This document shows positions 13,149 through 24,914 of a stretch of 64,000 nt of DNA, piece by piece. Each line of letters starts with the position of its first letter. Position 1 is the first letter of the stretch. The stretch is taken from contig NC_080710.1 of assembly GCF_019097595.1 (NCBI RefSeq), forward strand, positions 4,196,780 to 4,260,779. The letters run 5' to 3'. The notes under the pieces were generated by a model. The model was not told the origin of the DNA. It saw only the letters and a program-made list of their open reading frames with translations, and did no database searches. This DNA is from Hemibagrus wyckioides (taxonomy: Eukaryota > Chordata > Actinopteri > Siluriformes > Bagridae). The position numbers were made by a program, and so were the translations under genes.

Positions 13149-13770
13149 GCTGATTGTTGCACACACAAATTGCACTACTTGTATACCCTGCACTACTCTG
13201 CACACACAATAACCACACTCACTGGACATCTTTATGTGCATACTGCACCGACACTTTACATACCGTTTTATTTATTGTGATTACTATATATTACAGATGT
13301 TTATATATATATATATATTTATATATTATTTATTTATATATTTTTTTATAAATATTACATTATCATATTATTATTATCATATTATAGTTATAGATATTAT
13401 ATTATTTTATTATTGTATTATATATATTGTGTATAATATGTTGTATTATATTATTATGTTTATACTATGATTATATTATGTACACACTTTTATATATTTA
13501 TATTTTTACATACAGATATATTTGTATATGTATATCCGATACACAATTGGCTTTATGTAACCATTGGTGTTTTTCATAATTTATCATGTCTTTAATTTCT
13601 ACTAAGATCGTTTTTATTCTTCCTATTTTTCTACCTATATCCCTATACTTTTCTTGTCCACAGACTACTTTATACTGTTCTTCAAATGTAGATCAGTCGT
13701 AATAAGCATTTCACTACGTCGTACTGTGTATGATTTTGAATGTGACGAATAAAATTAGAATTTGAATTTT
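13149..13770 (+). other. 3' UTR of the inserted L2-like LINE
   Basis: Unique sequence with TTGCACTAC and TGCACTAC motifs, a very AT-rich middle, then CATTTCACTACGTCGTACTG and the terminal AATAAAATTAGAATTTG. This TGCACTAC / ATTTCACTACG / AATAAA-tail order is typical of fish L2-type 3' UTRs. Confidence 0.65.
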
Positions 13771-15304
13771 TTTTAGTAGCGCAAGCTACAAAAAAGATTT
13801 GTAATAGTGTAAAAGTCTTGTAGTAGCATGAGCTACAGAAAAGTGTTGTTGTAGTGCAAGCTACAGAATAGAGTTGTAGTAACGCAAGCTACAGAAAAGT
13901 GTTGTTGTAGTGCAAGCTACAAAAATGAGTTGTTGCAGCACAAGCTACAGATTTTTGTAGTAGCCCGATCTACAGAGAAAAGTGTTGTAGTAGGGTGAGC
14001 TAGAGAAAAGATTTTTAGTAGCTCGAGCTAGAGAAAAGTGTTGTAGTAGCATGAGCTACATAAAAGATTTGTAGTAGCACGAGGTACAGAAAAGAGTTGT
14101 AGTAGCGCAAGCAACAGAAACAAGATGTGGTAGCGCAAGCTACAGAAAATATTAGTAGTAGTGCGAGCTAGAAAAAAGAATTGTAGTAGAGAGATATACA
14201 GAAAACAGTTGTAGTAGCACAAGCTAGAAAAAATATTTGTAGTAACTCGAGCTAGAGAACAGGGTTGTAGTAGCACAAGCTAGAGAAAAGATTTGTACTA
14301 GCGCGAGCTACAGAAGAGTTGTAGTAACATGAACTAGAGAAAATAGTTGGAGTAGCGTGAGCTAGAGAAAAGTGGTCTAGTAGCACAAGCTACAAAAAGG
14401 ATTTGTAGTAGCGTGAGCTACAGAAAAGTGTTGTAGTAGCGTGAGCTACAGAAAAGTGTTGTAGTAGCGTGAGCTAGAGTAAAGATTGGTAGTGGCAGTG
14501 TGCTAGAGAATAGATTTGTAGTAGTGTGAACTAGAGAAAAGAGTCATAGAGGCTTAAGCTAGGGAAAAGTTTTGTAGGAGCGCATGCAATAGAAAAGAAT
14601 TGTGGTAGCGTGAGCCAGAGAAAAGATTTGTAGTAGCGTGAGTTCTAGAAAAGATTTGTACTAGTGCAAGCTAGAGAAAAGTGGTGCAGTAGTACGAGCA
14701 ACAGAAACGAGTTGTGGTAGCGCGAGCTACAGAAAAGATTTGTAGTAGCACAAGCTAGAGGAAAGAGTTTTAGTAGAGCAAGCTAGAGAAATGATTTGTA
14801 GTAGCGGAAGCTAGAGAAAAGTGTTGTAGTAGTGTGAGCTGCAGAAAGAAGTTGTAGTAACACGAGCTACAAGAAAGATTTTTAGTAGTGTGAGGTAGAA
14901 AAAAGTATTGTAATAGTGTGAGGAACAGAACAGAGTTGTAGTAGCTCGAGCTACAGAAAAGAGTTGTAGTAGCGCTAGCTACAGAAAAACGTTCAAGTAG
15001 CATGAACTAGAGAAAAGAGTTGTAGTAGCGCGAGACAGAGAAAAGAGTTCTAATAGCACGAGCTACAGAATAGAGTTGTAGTAGCGTGGGCTACAGAAAA
15101 GAGTTGTAGCGTGATCTATTGAAAATATTTTTTAAGAGCTTGAGCTACAGAAAAGATTTGTAGTAGCTTGAGCTAGTGTGAGCTACAGAAAAGAGATTCA
15201 GTATCGCGAGGTACAGAGAAGAGTTGTAGTAGCGTGAGCTACAGAGCCGTTGTAGTAGTGTGAGCCAGACAAAAGTGTAGTAGTGGCGCGAGCTAGAGAA
15301 AAGA
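13771..15304 (+). repeat. 28-bp hairpin minisatellite, segment 2
   Basis: About 55 units of the same 28-bp family, more diverged than segment 1. Loop variants between the two stem arms include GTGA, GCAA, GCGA, ACAA, ACGA, TCGA and ATGA. A few units are shortened or lack the AGAAAAG spacer. The segment ends where the LINE scrap at 15305 begins. Confidence 0.95.
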
Positions 15305-15700
15305 TTCAATTAAATTCAATTTTATTTGTAAAATGCTTTTAACAAAACATTGTCTCAAAACAGCTTTACATAAGAAACAACAAACATATAAACAGACAGA
15401 CAGTCCTAGATGTTATCCCAAGTGAGCGAGCCTGAGGTAACTGAGGCAAGGAAAAACTCCCTTAGATGGTATGAGGAAGAAACCTTGAGAGGAACCAGAC
15501 TCAAAAGGGAACCCATCCTCATTTGGGTGAGACCAGACAGTGTGATTGTAAATTGTTTTTGTAATATTGGAAATATGATTTTCAAAGGACAAGTTGCTGT
15601 CTAATATTATGCCCAGGTCTTTCACTGTTGAGCTAGTAGTAAAAGTACATCCTTCTAAATGCAAGCTGAACTGCGAGAGCTTTTGTGTACTGTTTTTTGG
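15305..15700 (-). mobile_element. LINE-derived scrap in the 28-bp array
   Basis: Insertion between two blocks of the 28-bp repeat. On the minus strand it begins with a short coding scrap (15664-15555) containing VKDLGIILDSNLSFENHISN, the thumb region of a LINE reverse transcriptase. After a jump it passes into a block including CTTGAGAGGAACCAGACTC (plus strand, near 15483), a dispersed repeat common in fish. It ends in a TTGAATT-like tail at 15305-15325. It is an internally deleted or chimeric LINE 3' end. Confidence 0.6.
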
Positions 15701-18700
15701 ACACGCGAACTAGAGAAAAGATTTGTAATATCGTGAGCTAGAGAAAAGATTTGCAGTAGCGCAAGCTAGAGAAGTGTTGTAGTAGCACAAGTTGCAGAAA
15801 AGAGTTGTAGTAGCATGAGCTAGAAAAAAGTGGTGTAGTAGCGTGAGGTAGAGAAAAGATTTATAGTATCGTGAGCCACAGAAAAGAGTTGTAGTAGTGT
15901 GAGCTACAGATATGTTTTGTAGTAGGATGAGATGCAGAAAAGAGTTGTAGTAGCTCGAGCAATAGAAAAGATTTGTAGTAGCGCAAGCTAGAGAAAAGTG
16001 TTGTAGTAGAACGAACTAGAGAAAAGATTTATATCAGCGCGAGCTACAGAAAAGATTTGTAGTAGCACAAGTTACAGGAAAAAGTTGTAGTAGCGTGAGC
16101 TACAGAAAAGAATTGTAGTAGCGCGAACTACAGAAAAGAGTTGTAGTAGCAAAAGTTCGAGAAAGTAAAAGCAACAGGTTAGATAAAATTCACTTCTAGT
16201 AGCAACTAGAGAAAAAAAGATTTTTAGTAGCGCAAGCTAGAGAAAAGATTTGCAGTAGCGCAAGCTAGAGAAACGTGGTGTAGTAGCGCAAGCTAGAGAA
16301 ACGTGGTGTAGTAGAGTGAGGTAGAGAAAAGATGTGTAGTATCGTGAGCCACAGAAAAGAGTTATAGCGTGAGCTACAGAAATGTTTTGTAGTAGCGCGA
16401 GCTACAGAAAAAAGTTGCAGTAGCACAAACTACAGAAAAGTGTTGTAGCAGCGCAAGCTAGAGAAAAGTGTTGTAGTAGTGCGAGCTACAGAAAAGATTT
16501 GTAGTAGCACAAGCTAGAGAAAAGTGGTGTAGTAGAGTGAGGTAGAGAAAAGAGTTATAGCGTGAGCTACAGAAATGTTTTGTAGTAGCGCGAGCTACAG
16601 AAAAAAGTTGCAGTAGCACAAACTACAGAAAAGTGTTGTAGCAGCGCAGGCTAGAGAAAAGTGTTGTAGTAGCGCAAGCTAGAGAAAAGATATGCAGTAG
16701 CGCAAGCTAGAGAAACGTGGTGTAGTAGAGTGAAGTAGAGAAAAGATGTGTAGTATCGTGAGCCACAGAAAAGAGTTGTAGTAGTGTGAGCTACAGATAT
16801 GTTTTGTAGTAGGATGAGATGCAGAAAAGAGTTGTAGTAGCTCGAGCTATAGAAAAGATTTGTAGTAGCGCAAGCTAGAGAAAAGTGTTGTAGTAGAACG
16901 AACTAGAGAAAAGATTTATATCAGCGCGAGCTACAGAAAAGATTTGTAGTAGCACAAGTTACAGGAAAAAGTTGTAGTAGCGTGAGCTACAGAAAAGAAT
17001 TGTAGTAGCGCGAACTACAGAAAAGAGTTGTAGTAGCAAAAGTTCGAGAAAGTAAAAGCACTTCTAGTAGCAACTAGAGGAAAAAAGATTTGTAGTAGCG
17101 CAAGCTAGAGAAAAGATTTGCAGTAGTGCAAGCTAGAGAGACGTGGTGTAGTAGCGCAAGCTGGAGAAAAGATTTGCAGTAGCACAAGCTAGAGAAACGT
17201 GGTGTAGTAGCGCAAGCTAGAGAAAAGTGTTGTAGTAGAGTGAGGTAGAGAAAAGATGTGTAGTATCGTGAGCCACAGAGAAGAGTTATAGCGTGAGCTA
17301 CAGAAATGTTTTGTAGTAGCGCGAGCTACAGAAAAAAGTTGCAGTAGCACAAACTACAGAAAAGTGTTGTAGCAGCGCAAGCTAGAGAAAAGTGTTGTAG
17401 TAGTGCAAGCTACAGAAAAGATTTGTAGTAGCGCAAGCTAGAGAAAAGATTTGCAGTAGCGCAAGCTAGAGAAACGTGGTGTAGTAGCGCAAGCTAGAGA
17501 AAAGTGGTGTAGTAGAGCAAGCTAGAGAAAAGTGGTGTAGTAGCGCAAGCTAGAGAAAAGTGGTGTAGTAGAGTGAGGTAGAGAAAAGATGTGTAGTATC
17601 GTGAGCCACAGAAGAGTTGTAGCGTGAGCTACAGAAAAAAGTTGCAGTAGCACAAACTACAGAAAAGTGTTGTAGCAGCGCAAGCTAGAGAAAAGTGTTG
17701 TAGTAGTGCGAGCTACAGAAAAGATTTGTAGTAGCGCAAGTTACAGGAAAAAGTTGTAGTAGCGTGAGCTACAGAAAAGAATTGTAGTAGCAAAAGTTCG
17801 AGAAAGTAATAGCAACACGTTAGAGAAAATTCACTTATAGTAGCAACTAGAGAAAAGATTTGTAGTAGCGCGAGCTACAGAAAAGATTTGTAGTAGCCTG
17901 AGCTAGAGAAAAGTGTTGTTGTAGTGCAAGCTAGAAAGAAGATTTGCAGAAGCACGAGCTGCAGAGAAGAGTTGTAGTAGCTAAAAGATTTACAATAGCG
18001 TGAGCTAGAGAAAAGTGGTGTAGTAGCACAAGCTGCATAAAAGATTTGTAGTAGCTCAAGCTAGAGAAAAATGTTGTAGTAGCATGTGCTACAGAAAAGA
18101 TTTGTAGTCGCTCAAGCTAGAGAAAAATGTTGTAGCGCGAGGTAGAGAAAATATTTGTAGCAGCGCGAGCCAGAGAAAATATTTGGAGTCGCGTGAGTTA
18201 CAGAAAAGAGATGTAGTATCGCCAGCTAAAGACGTGTTGTAGTAGTACAAGTTAGAGAAAAGATTTGTAGCAGCTCGAGCTAAAGTAGTGTTGTAGTAGA
18301 TTGAGGTAGAGAATAGAATTGTAGCAGCACAAGCTACAGAAAAGAGTTGTAGTAGAGCGAGCAAGAGAAAAGTGGTGTAGTTCCATGAGGTAGAGTAAAG
18401 ATTTGTAGTATTGTGAGCCACAGAAAATTGTAACAGTGTTGTACAAAAGTTGTAATAGCGTGAAATAAAGAAAAGATTTGTAGTACCAAGTGCTAGAGAA
18501 GTGTTGTAGTAGCATGAGGTAGAGAAAATATTTGTAGTAGCGCAAGCTACAGAAAAGAGATGTAGTAGCGTGAGCTACAGAAAAATGTTGTAGTAGCGTG
18601 AGCTAGAGAAAAGAGTTGTAGTAGCATGAGCTAGAGAAAAGAGTTGTAGTAGCAAGAGCTAAAGAAAAAAGTTGTGGTAGCACAAGGTGATAAAAAGAGT

Positions 18701-21470
18701 TGTTGTAGTGCGAGCTACAGAAAAAAGTTGTAGTAGTGCGAGCTAGAGAAATGATTTATAGTAGATCGAGCTAGAAAAAAGATTTGTATTAGAAGAAGGT
18801 AGAGAAAAGAGTTGTACTAGCACTAGCTACAGAAAAGAGATGTAGTAGCACAAGCTAGAGAAAAGACTTTTAGTAGCTCGAGCTACAGAAAAGAGTTATT
18901 AGCAAGAGCTACAAAACAGTGTTATAGTAGCATAAGATACAGAAAATTTTTGTAGTAGCATGAGCTACAGAAAAGAGTTGTAGTAGCGCGAGCTAGGGAA
19001 AAGATTTATAGTAGCACGAGCTAGAGAAAATAGTTGTAGTAGCGTGAGTTCTAGAAAAGATTAGTAGTAGCGTGAGCTAGAGAAACGATTTGTAGTAGCA
19101 CAAGCTAGAAAACATATTTGTAGTGGCATGATCTAGAGAAAAGTTTTCTATTGGCTCGAGCTAAAGAAAAGTGTTGTAGTAGCGTGAGCTAGAGAATAGA
19201 TTTGTAGTAGCACAAGCTAGAGAAAAGTGTTGTAGAAGTTCAAACGAGTTGTTGTAGCACGAGCTAGAGAAAAGATTTGTAGTAGCGTGAGCTAGAGAAG
19301 TGTTGTAGTAGCTTCAGCAAAAGAACAGAGTTGTAGTAGCGTGAGCTACAGAAAAGAGTTGTAGTAGCACAAGCTACAGAAAAGATTTGTAGTAGCGTGA
19401 GCTAGAGAAAAAAGTTGTAGTAGCGCAAGCTGTAGAACATTTTTGTAGTAGCATGATCTAGAGAAAAGATTTGTAAGAGCTTGAGCTACAGAAAAGATTT
19501 GTAGTCGCGTAAGGTACAGAAAAATGTAGTAGCACAAGCTACAGAAAAGAGTTGTAGAAGCACGAGCTACACAAAAGAGTTGCAGTAGCGCGAACTAGAG
19601 TAAAGAGTTGTTGCAGCACAAGCCAGCATGAGCTAGAGAAAAGTTTTGTTGTAGGGTGTGCTAGGGAACAGATTTGTAGTAGCATGAGCTATTGAGCAGA
19701 TTTGTTGTAGTGCGAGCGAGAGAAAAGTGTTGTAGTAGCGCAAACTAGAGAAAAGATTTGGAGTAGCGTGAGCTAGAGAAAAGAGTTGTAGTCGCATAAG
19801 CTACCGAAAGGTGCCGTAGTTGTAGTAACTCGATCTAGAGAAAATCTCTCCATCTGTAGTAGCACGAGGTAGAGAAAAGTATTGTAGTAGCGTGAGAACA
19901 GAGTTGTAGTAGCTCGAGCTAAAGAAAAGATTTGTAGTAGCGCAAGCAACATAAACGAGATGTGGTAGTGCGAGCTACAGAAAATATTTGTAGTGGCATG
20001 AGCTAGAGAAAAGAATTGTAGTAGAGAGATATACAGAAAACAGTTGTAGTAGCACAAGCTAGAAAAAATATTTGTAGTAGCACGAGCTAGAGAAAAGATT
20101 GGTAGTAGTGTGAGCTAGAGAAAAAAGAGTTATAGTAGCTTAAGCTAGGGAAAGGTTTTGTAGTAGCGCATGCAATAGAAACGAGTTGTGGTAGCGCGAA
20201 CTAGAGAAAAGATTTGTACTAGTGCAAGCTAGAAAAAAGTGGTGCAGTAGTATGAGCAACAGAAACGAGTTGTGGTAGTGTGAGATAGAGAAAAGTGTTT
20301 TAGTAGCGCGAGCCAGAGAAATGATTTGTAGTAGAGGAAGCTAGAGAAAAGTGGTGTAGTAGTGTGAGCTGCAGAAAAGATTTTTAGTAATGCGAGGTAA
20401 AGAGAAGTATTGTAGTAGCGTGAAAAACAGAACAGAGTTGTAGTAGCGCAAACTATAGAAAAGAGTTGTAGTAGCGCGAGCTCCAGAACTTATTTTATAG
20501 TAGTACTTAATTTATAGTAGCTCGAGTTACAGAAAAGATTTGTATTTGGGCGAGGTAGAGAAAAGTGTTGCAGTAGCACAAGCTACCGAAAAGTGTTGTA
20601 GTAGTGCGAGCTAGAGAACAGATTTGTAGTAGTGAGAGCTACAAAAAAAGATTTGTAGTAGCACAAGCTACAGAACAGATTTGTAGTAGTTGTAGTAGCG
20701 TGCGCTAGAGAAAAAAGTTGTAGTAGCACGAGCTAGAGAACAGAGTTGTAGTAGTGTGAGCTAGAGAAAAGTGTTGTATTAGCACGAGCTAGAGAACAGA
20801 GTTGTGAACAGAAAAGTGTATTAGTAGAACAAGCTGCAGAAAAGGAAAACAGGAAAGACTTGTGGTAGCGTGAGCTACCGAAAAGATTTGTAGAAGTGCG
20901 AGCTACAGAAAAGTGTAGACAAAAGATTTGTAGTAGCATGAGCTGCAGAAAGAGTTGTAGCTCAAGCTAGAGAAAAGTGGTGCAGTAGCGTGAGCTAGAG
21001 AAAAGAGTTGTAGTAGCACGAGTTCGAGAAAATATTTGTATTAGCCTGAGCTAGAGAAAAGAGTTGTAGAAACGCGAGATAGAGGAAAGTGTTGTAGAAA
21101 CGCGAGATAGAGGAAAGTGTTGTAGAAACGCGATATAGAGGAAAGTGTTGTAGAAACGCGAGATAGAGGAAAGTGTTGTAGAAACGCGAGATAGAGGAAA
21201 GTGTTGTAGAAACGCGAGATAGAGGAAAGTGTTGTAGAAACGCGAGATAGAGGAAAGTGTTGTAGTAGGGCGAGCTACAGAAAAGAGTTGCAGTAGCATG
21301 AGTTAAAGAAAAGTGTTGTAGTATCGCGACCTAGAGATAAGATTTGTTGTAGTGCAAATTCTAGAAAAAATTTGTAGTTGCGCGAGCTACAGAAGAGTTG
21401 TACTAGCACGACGTACACAAAATATTTGAAGTAGCCCGAGCTCCAGAAAAGAGTTGTAGTACCTCAAGCC
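15701..21470 (+). repeat. 28-bp hairpin minisatellite, segment 3
   Basis: About 205 units of the 28-bp repeat. Higher-order copies are visible. The marker AGTAGGATGAGATGCAG recurs at 15921 and 16808, 887 bp apart. The marker GCAAAAGTTCGAGAAAGTAA recurs at about 16148, 17035 and 17789. Minus-strand reading gives peptides rich in LLQxFSLARATTNLF, which are the repeat itself translated. Confidence 0.95.
21067..21262 (+). repeat. Near-identical 28-bp block
   Basis: Seven consecutive units of TTGTAGAAACGCGAGATAGA plus GGAAAGTG, almost without change, inside the diverged array. Here the stem arm GTAGC has become AAACGC, so the hairpin is lost in this subfamily. Confidence 0.9.
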
Positions 21471-21730
21471 CCAACCAACATTGCAGCCAACGTGGGCACA
21501 ATATGGGCTTGAAACATGGGCCCTAAATGGGTTTGTCCGCGGGTTCCACGTGGGTCCTATCTAAATTAGCCCATATGAATCTCACGTATATTCTGACGGG
21601 TGAACATGCATGGGCAACATACATGAGGCCCATATTGGTCCCATTTTGTTGAAGCCCATGTGGTATATACAAGGGCCCATTATAGGTTTATCAGTGGGTA
21701 CTGGACTGGCCCCACATGGATGTGTGTGTG
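21470..21730. repeat. Diffuse GCCCATRTGG-rich repeat
   Basis: Repeated imperfect words such as ATGGGC, GCCCATAT and GGGCCCAT in both orientations (near 21505, 21525, 21570, 21630, 21655 and 21675), then a (GT)n run. Similar 'TGGGCCCATATGGG' repeats are scattered in fish genomes; the class is not known to me. Confidence 0.45.
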
Positions 21731-21734
21731 TGTG

Positions 21735-22610
21735 TTTTGAGGCATTTCACCTGGACAGTAAAATTATTTATATTCAAACAGTTTTATGCTCAATTCTCAT
21801 TTTTATTAAGTGATAAAAGCAACATCAGGATTTTAGTTTGGTAAATGTCAGAGTCTATAAAGAAAAAACATGAAAAAGGTGCAATTTTAAAAATCAGAAA
21901 TTAAAATACTGTAAAGGTTCTGTATATCAAATACTTTACTATCATCTGACACATTCAATCAAAATTTTCAGGCTTTTGTAAAGTGTTGCTCAACATTAAC
22001 AGTAAACAGTGAACTATACTAACAATGTAGAAGTACAAAAAAACAAACAAACCTGTTGAACATTACAGTATTAAAATATTAAAATATAAAATCACACTCC
22101 TGGAGATGGTCTTCCCTCCTGCTGTGCTGTAATGGCCTTCTTTCCACCCCTGTCTCTGCCTCTTTTTGGTTAACGTCTTTGGTCATTGTGTTTCAGTCCA
22201 CCTGTAAAAGCAAATGCACATTAACATCTGAAATGTCCAGCTGCATATTTTGGTAACTCTTTATTTTTTGTGTCCCTGTTAATTGTACATTCAAGTACTC
22301 AGTGATATTAATTATGAAAATCTACTTACAGGGTAAAAGGTCAGTTTACCCCAAAATCAGAATTGTCATTTTACTCACCTTCATGTCATTTAAACACAGA
22401 ATTTTTATTTTTGGATGAACTAACCCTTTACTGTTAGGATTATAGTTTGATTTATGTTAGCTGCATTTAATTATGCACAATGCACAAGTGCATGTAACAA
22501 GAACACCATAAAATAGTGTTACCCTTATTTGTTAACATTCATTGCTGCCTTTACTATGTTAAAAGAAAATAACACAAATAAGCCAGTTGTCAACAAACGG
22601 ATGTTTTATT
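21735..22610. other. AT-rich region without evident gene
   Basis: I find no convincing exon, ORF or named repeat. A GC-richer patch near 22100-22200 has stops in all frames on both strands. Confidence 0.5.
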
Positions 22611-22611
22611 A

Positions 22612-23056
22612 GGGTTGGGTATTGTTTGAATTTTACCAATCTCGATTCAGATTCTGATTGATTCCCAGTTTTGATTCTAATGTAGTAAAAAAAAAAAACA
22701 ATGATTGAGACTGAGACAGGGATGCCATGGGATGTCTCTGTTTACACCGGTAAAAGTGTGTGATTCGAAAATGAAAGCAGACCATTCAAAAGCGCACTGT
22801 GTTGCATCAAGTTTACAGCAGAGCCCCTGACAGGCGCTTTCAGCTTAAAACTGCCTTGTCCAACTGAATTATTTTTATTTTAATCACTTTAAGAACATTA
22901 TCCATATTATCACCCAGCACTAACTGATACAGCGTTGTTTGTTTGAACCATTAGAGCATTTAAGGATGCAAAAAGCTTCCGCTCCGTGAACACAGAAGTG
23001 TGATAAAAGCCCATTATCAGATTCTGGAATTGGAATTGACTTTCGATTCACAACCC
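22612..23056. mobile_element. hAT-like MITE
   Basis: The left end, AGGGTTGGGTATTGTTTGAA, is matched by an inverted right end, TTCGATTCACAACCCT. The element is flanked by TATT and ATGT rather than a clear 8-bp duplication. AGGGTTGGGTATCG-type ends with GATTC-rich subterminal sequence are typical of fish hAT MITEs. It has no ORF. Confidence 0.6.
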
Positions 23057-23072
23057 TATGTTTTGTGCAGGG

Positions 23073-23175
23073 CTGTAACTGAAACATTTTGATGATTGAT
23101 TAAATCTATCAATTATTTTCTGATTAGCCAATTAATCCTTTAGATAATCAACCAGTAAATAATAACCATAACTAT
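23073..23175 (+). mobile_element. hAT-like MITE end fragment
   Basis: CAGGGCTGTAACTGAAACAT followed by repeated ATTGATTAAAT / CAATTATTTTCTGATTAG words. This is the familiar end of a fish hAT family (CAGGGCTGCAACTAACGATT type). No matching right end was found. Confidence 0.55.
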
Positions 23176-24190
23176 GCCATTAATCTTTTAACGTTTTATT
23201 CAAACATTTTATCTCTCTCACTTCTTCCAGGAGAGTTAAGGGTTTGATGAACAAGGCTGGTCCTTCAGTGGTGATTCTCTGGGCAGCAGATCCAGTTGCA
23301 GTCTGGCTGTCAGGTCTGTTGGTGGTGACCTTCTGGACGGTAATGTTGAGTTGGTTGGGGGGTGTGGGTGGTAGATGGGGGGGTTCTTAAAGCTTTTGAG
23401 CATTTTTTTTTAACCAAAACCTGATTTTTTTTTTTTAACTGAGGCATATTTTTTAATCAAAATTGACACCATTCTTCCATTGTCCTCAGACACTACTCAC
23501 ATACACATTTATTGTTTTACATATATACATTATATATAATATATACATATATTATTTCAAAATGATCTTTTTCTTTTGAAAAGATTGATGCTGATACAAA
23601 ATCATCAGATCACCCACCCCTATTAAAAAGTCTGTAATGAACATAAATATTTAGAAAATTATGTGTCAGACCCATGCATTAGCCCTTAAAGTGACAGCAG
23701 CCTAATAAACCTGCTGCTGTCTGTGTTTATGTTAATCAAACAACAAAAGACAAAGAGAAAATCACTCACTACACTTGACTGAATAACTTCTGTAGCTTTA
23801 ATAAGGATTAATCTATATTTAATTTATACAGTGTTATTTGATTATTCAATTTCTGTAACTGAATACACGGTAATAATATGACAGTCATGTTCTGTATGAA
23901 TAAATGCTATTGTATTTATTTGTGCTGTTCATACTTACTTAATTTAAGTTCATATTTTAATAATGTTTGAATTTTAAGTTTGTCAGACTTGTAGTTTTTG
24001 TTGTGGTATAAAAATTGGAATAGAGAATTGTAACTGGTTCTGTTACTGGTATCTACAACGTTGATATCAACCATATTTATTTAAATACAAGTTTACATGG
24101 ATGGCTTGGCTACAAAACATTAAATATGGTATATACAGAGATCATTATTTTGTACATTGGGTGTAATATAATATGTTAGCACGCTTTAAT
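23176..24190. other. AT-rich region without evident gene
   Basis: Poly-T and poly-A tracts and short TATA-rich runs (near 23520-23550). No open frame above background and no recognised element. Confidence 0.5.
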
Positions 24191-24194
24191 GTTC

Positions 24195-24600
24195 AAAAAA
24201 CGCCTTATTTTTCACATACTGCACATTATTGTACTCCTCTAGGCCCCGCCTTTTCTGAAACAAGAAACGTTTCTACAAAGTCCCTCTTTCCGAGAAACGC
24301 AGTGTGTTCTGATTGGCCAACTGACCCAGTGCAATCGAACATTTGGGCTGTACTGTTCAGGAACAGTGTTGTAAAAAAATCCTAGCCGCTGGTTCTTAAT
24401 TGTGTCCACTTTTGAAAGGCTAAACAGTGCTTTTTCACTCTCATAGAAAAAACACAGCATCTCCATGACATGGCAGCAACAACACTGAGAGCTGAAGCCA
24501 CGCCTTCTTTCGTTGCATCTACATTTGGGCGGCATCATGCAAAAATACGTGTCTAAAGTTAAGGGGGGCATGAACCAGCCCTAACTTTTATAAAGTATAA
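24195..24600. repeat. Candidate dispersed repeat (GGCCCCGCC / GATTGGCCAAC region)
   Basis: A locally GC-richer block with GGCCCCGCCTTTTCTGAAAC and TGTTCTGATTGGCCAACTGA, words I associate with an unclassified fish DNA-transposon repeat. ORFs on both strands are short and overlap each other; no protein family is recognised. Confidence 0.3.
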
Positions 24601-24779
24601 AACTCACTTGTTTTTGAGATTTGAATCTTTGCAACTATATGGATCTAATATATGCACGAACAGTTTCTACCACCCTAAAGAAGAAGGAAAATATGAAATC
24701 ACATCATTTGACCCCTTTAACAATTATCTCAATATAACTGTCCTTGATAAAATTAAAATACAACAATAAAATACAATAT

Positions 24780-24900
24780 AGCATTTACGTGCTATGCAAA
24801 TTAGCGAGGCACCTAAATTTCAGCCGAATATTGTCAACTGGCCTGAATGTATTTCATGGGGACCCTGGGCCATCATTATTGTTGAGCCCTGTTAACATTA
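24780..24900 (-). mobile_element. Possible hAT-like terminal fragment
   Basis: On the minus strand a segment starts ACAGGGCTCAACAATAATGA and continues GGCCCAGGGTCCCC. The CAGGGCTCAACAATAA start resembles a hAT terminal repeat. It abuts the 3' end of the transposase remnant at 24915 and may have cut it short. Confidence 0.35.
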
Positions 24901-24914
24901 TGCAACACCTTTCC

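Larger units (their letters stand above)
10124..13770 (+). mobile_element. L2-like LINE inserted in the 28-bp array, with internal minisatellite
   Basis: The 28-bp array stops near 10123 and resumes near 13771. Between them, in order, are the last codons of an L2-like ORF (10124-10255), a 25-bp tandem array (10275-13145), and a unique AT-rich 3' UTR ending in AATAAAATTAGAATTTGAATT, typical of L2-like 3' ends. The simplest reading is one 5'-truncated LINE insertion in which a short 3'-UTR segment later expanded. The junction positions are good to within about 10 bp. Confidence 0.75.

Noticed and set aside
14028..21299. Minus-strand ORFs rich in LLQLFSLARATTNLF that look like a repeat protein
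   Set aside because: Their 28-residue period equals three 28-bp units. The same peptide arises wherever the repeat is free of indels; no start context, splice sites or other domains.
9190..21470. CRISPR array (28-bp palindromic repeat)
   Set aside because: The repeat length and dyad are suggestive, but there are no spacers, no cas genes and the host is a vertebrate.
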